Source of the DNA: an uncultured delta proteobacterium
GTDB taxonomy: Bacteria > Myxococcota_A > Bradymonadia > REDH01
DNA: 9,020 nucleotides
Direction of reading: 5' to 3'
NCBI GenBank assembly: GCA_903912275.1
Contig: CAIWGR010000066.1
Location: 1 to 9,020 of the forward strand
Positions within the stretch are counted from its first letter, which is position 1. Each line of letters starts with the position of its first letter. Shown one piece after another: positions 7,350-9,020 of the stretch. A program made the position numbers and the translations under genes. The notes under the pieces were generated by a model. That model had not been told where the DNA came from and did no database searches. It was given only the letters and a program-made list of their open reading frames with translations.

Positions 7350-8587
7350 CCACTGCTTCGCCGGCGCCCGCTGGCGCGCTCTGCTGTCGCAACCGTGGGG
7401 GCACCGAACTCAGCAGGGATCGTCAGCATCCAGAGCGCGATCAGGAAGCAGTAGAGCGGCGCGTCTCCATAGAAGTACTCCCCGCCGAGCCCCCCGCTTA
7501 CCATCGTCAGGAGCACGGCCCGGGCGCCAGTGCGCGCCTCACCGTGCAGCGCGCTGGTCCCGCGCCAGAGGGCCCAGACAAACCAGAGAAATGCGCCGCC
7601 TCCGAGCAAGCCGGTTTCGAGGAACATCTGAAGGAAGAAATTGTGACTCCCGGTCGACCAGAGTGGCGACGCTCCACCTCGGTGAAAGACGCCGAAGCCG
7701 AGCAAAGGGTGATCTGCCAACTTGGCCCCCTCGTGGACCCATGTCTCAATCCGGCCGGCATCATCCAGGCTTGACTCAGCGTCATCGCCCCCCGCGGAAT
7801 AGCCCTGATCCTCGACAATCAGCGCCCGCAGGTTTCGGGCGACACTCGGCGAATTCACTGCTGCCATCACGACAACGAGCGTGAGGGTCATGACTGCGAG
7901 AACACTCCGCGCGCTGATCTTCCGGATCAGGAAGGCGCCTCCGATGAGGACAGCGACCCAGCCGCCACGACCCTGCGAGAAGATCATGCCGAGGATGCCA
8001 GCCAGCATCACCGCGCCGAGCAGCCATGTCCGACGCCTGGCCAGTCTGTCGGAGAACAAGACCGAGAGGCCACTCACCACCACGCAGGCCAGCGCAACCG
8101 ACGTAGGATTTCCACGGAGAAGGTCCGAGCGGCCCAACTCCCGCATGCCTGCATCGAGAATCAGGGCTTGATAGACAAGGACGCTCGACATCATCACCAC
8201 ACCGCAGCCCCAGCTCAGGAGGACGGTCTCGCGGTAGCGCGGCGAGGCGAAACAGCGAAGCGACCCGAACGCGAGCAAGACGTAACCCGAAAACTTCGCC
8301 ATCCGAAGCCCGCCCATCACAGCAACGACGGGGGCAGCGGTCGGAAAGCGAAACGGGATGGACAGCGATGCAATCAGCGCGAACAGCAGGAAGACGAGCA
8401 GTGGGCGTCCCAAACGTTCGATTGGCGTTGGCGGCAGCCTGCGCGCCAGCAGCCAAACAATCACCGTCGCTGGAACCAACAGTTTGTCGGCCGCACTCAC
8501 CTCCGCCAGACGACCAAGGCCAGCAGCCTGCCCCACATCGGGAGCGAAGGGCGTTAGGACCGCAAAGAAGAGGAAAAGTTGTTTCAT
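7235..8587 (-). CDS. O-antigen ligase/polymerase family membrane protein
   Basis: A 450-residue inner-membrane protein with about ten hydrophobic segments, of the Wzy_C / O-antigen ligase family (WaaL, Wzy and related enzymes). These transfer or polymerise lipid-linked glycans on the periplasmic face. Family landmarks are GMIFSQGRGGW with Arg207 and, before the last helices, HPLLGFGVF followed by SHNFFLQMFLETGLLGG with His315 in the large periplasmic loop. Family members cannot be split into ligase, polymerase or protein glycosylase by eye. The ATG at 8587 is chosen because the hydrophobic N terminus begins there; an in-frame TTG at 8653 would add polar residues, and no good ribosome-binding site precedes either. 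The last 60 or so residues, after MLTIPAEFGAP, are Ser/Arg/Pro-rich and partly antisense to pyrE. No glycosyltransferase genes lie beside it in the window. Confidence 0.88.
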   Translation of the reverse strand: MKQLFLFFAVLTPFAPDVGQAAGLGRLAEVSAADKLLVPATVIVWLLARRLPPTPIERLGRPLLVFLLFALIASLSIPFRFPTAAPVVAVMGGLRMAKFSGYVLLAFGSLRCFASPRYRETVLLSWGCGVVMMSSVLVYQALILDAGMRELGRSDLLRGNPTSVALACVVVSGLSVLFSDRLARRRTWLLGAVMLAGILGMIFSQGRGGWVAVLIGGAFLIRKISARSVLAVMTLTLVVVMAAVNSPSVARNLRALIVEDQGYSAGGDDAESSLDDAGRIETWVHEGAKLADHPLLGFGVFHRGGASPLWSTGSHNFFLQMFLETGLLGGGAFLWFVWALWRGTSALHGEARTGARAVLLTMVSGGLGGEYFYGDAPLYCFLIALWMLTIPAEFGAPTVATAERASGRRRSSGQPRRSESENSERSGIPALASASEPPSPRSTTQSAPST

Positions 8588-8693
8588 GTGTGAACCGCGT
8601 GCCGCCGTGACTACAGCGGAACCTGGTCTGCGGCAATCCGCCTTGCCCTTCAATCGTGTCGGTGGTAACTCCTCCGCACCTGAACACCGCTCT

Positions 8694-8698
8694 GGAGG
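8694..8698 (+). promoter_or_regulatory. Ribosome-binding site deciding a GTG start
   Basis: GGAGG lies five bases before GTG 8704, the first codon of the zinc-ribbon frame. The nearby ATG at 8699 is out of frame and too close to the site. This fixes the start of the zinc-ribbon gene. Confidence 0.75.
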
Positions 8699-8703
8699 AT
8701 GCC

Positions 8704-9020
8704 GTGATTACCTGTTCGAAGTGCGGCCGAGAGAACGAAGAGTCGTTTAAGTTCTGCCTTGGATGTGGAGGTCCGGTAGCGGCACCTGCTGCCCCTAAGT
8801 CGGCTGCGCCCGTCTGCCCGCAGTGCTCCTTACCGACCACGCCCGGCCAGAAGTTTTGCGGCTCCTGCGGCTGCAAACTCGAGGTAGCAGCGCCGGCCCC
8901 TGCGGCTGCTCCGAAGGTCGAGGTCCCAGTTGAACCCAAACCAGAGCCCAAGCCCTTACCGCACAAGACAGAGGCCACTGCGGTCAAGCCGGCAGCTGCG
9001 GCAGCAGGCGCTGCAGCGAC
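8704..9020 (+). CDS. Double zinc-ribbon protein with Ala/Pro/Lys-rich linker (partial, 3' end outside window)
   Basis: The first 105 codons are present and the frame is open at the window edge. Two zinc ribbons are visible. The first uses Cys4, Cys7, Cys18 and Cys21 (TCSKCG...FCLGCG). The second uses Cys38, Cys41, Cys52 and Cys55 (CPQCS...FCGSCG), with an extra Cys57. From residue about 60 the sequence becomes an Ala/Pro/Lys/Val-rich linker that continues to the edge. This N-terminal layout is common in Myxococcota-type proteins that carry an FHA, TPR or other signalling domain after the linker, but that part is not visible. GTG is the start, on the strength of its GGAGG. It is divergent from the O-antigen ligase-like gene, with 116 bases between the starts. 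Confidence 0.85.
   Translation, partial: MITCSKCGRENEESFKFCLGCGGPVAAPAAPKSAAPVCPQCSLPTTPGQKFCGSCGCKLEVAAPAPAAAPKVEVPVEPKPEPKPLPHKTEATAVKPAAAAAGAAA

Noticed and set aside
8643..8671. TTGCCC, 17 bases, TAACTC with TG before the -10, as a promoter for the zinc-ribbon gene
   Set aside because: Spacing is ideal, but the -10 matches only two of six bases. In GC-rich sequence such matches are frequent by chance, so it is not reported as a feature.
7782..8987. A 401-codon minus-strand open frame across the O-antigen ligase gene and the zinc-ribbon gene
   Set aside because: It is in a different frame from the clear membrane protein and runs antisense through the zinc-ribbon coding region. The product is low complexity and has no motif.

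Overview
The window is GC-rich, gene-dense bacterial DNA. Most codons end in G or C, gene starts include ATG, GTG and TTG, and neighbouring genes overlap by ATGA. Three features suggest a Gram-negative deltaproteobacterial or Myxococcota-type chromosome: the muropeptide-recycling ligase Mpl, a row of three bactofilins, and a double zinc-ribbon protein with an Ala/Pro/Lys-rich linker. This is an inference from gene content; no rRNA or other phylogenetic marker is present.

Left part (1-2165). The window opens with the last codons of a plus-strand gene that converges on a minus-strand isochorismatase-family hydrolase (73-639). Divergent from that is a short/branched-chain acyl-CoA dehydrogenase (838-1998, TTG start). 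A strong hairpin (2050-2082) separates it from a minus-strand tRNA-Arg(CCG) at 2092-2165.

Central part (2237-7349). Eight consecutive plus-strand genes look like one transcription unit: a HAD phosphatase; mpl (ATGA overlap); two small unrecognised exported proteins (ATGA overlap with each other); three bactofilins; and pyrE, which begins one base after the third bactofilin stops. Mpl attaches recycled murein tripeptide to UDP-MurNAc. Bactofilins are cytoskeletal scaffolds that often act with cell-wall enzymes. The arrangement therefore suggests an envelope or cell-shape module, with the two exported proteins as its unknown members. PyrE (pyrimidine synthesis) could supply uridine nucleotides but may simply be a passenger.

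Right part (7235-9020). A minus-strand O-antigen ligase/polymerase-type membrane protein (7235-8587) converges on pyrE and overlaps its 3' end by 115 bp. Divergent from it begins a double zinc-ribbon protein (GTG at 8704) that runs off the window.

Most of the window is housekeeping. The least explained part is the exported-protein pair plus three bactofilins at 4420-6796. I see no insertion sequence, phage gene, CRISPR array or clear sign of horizontal transfer.
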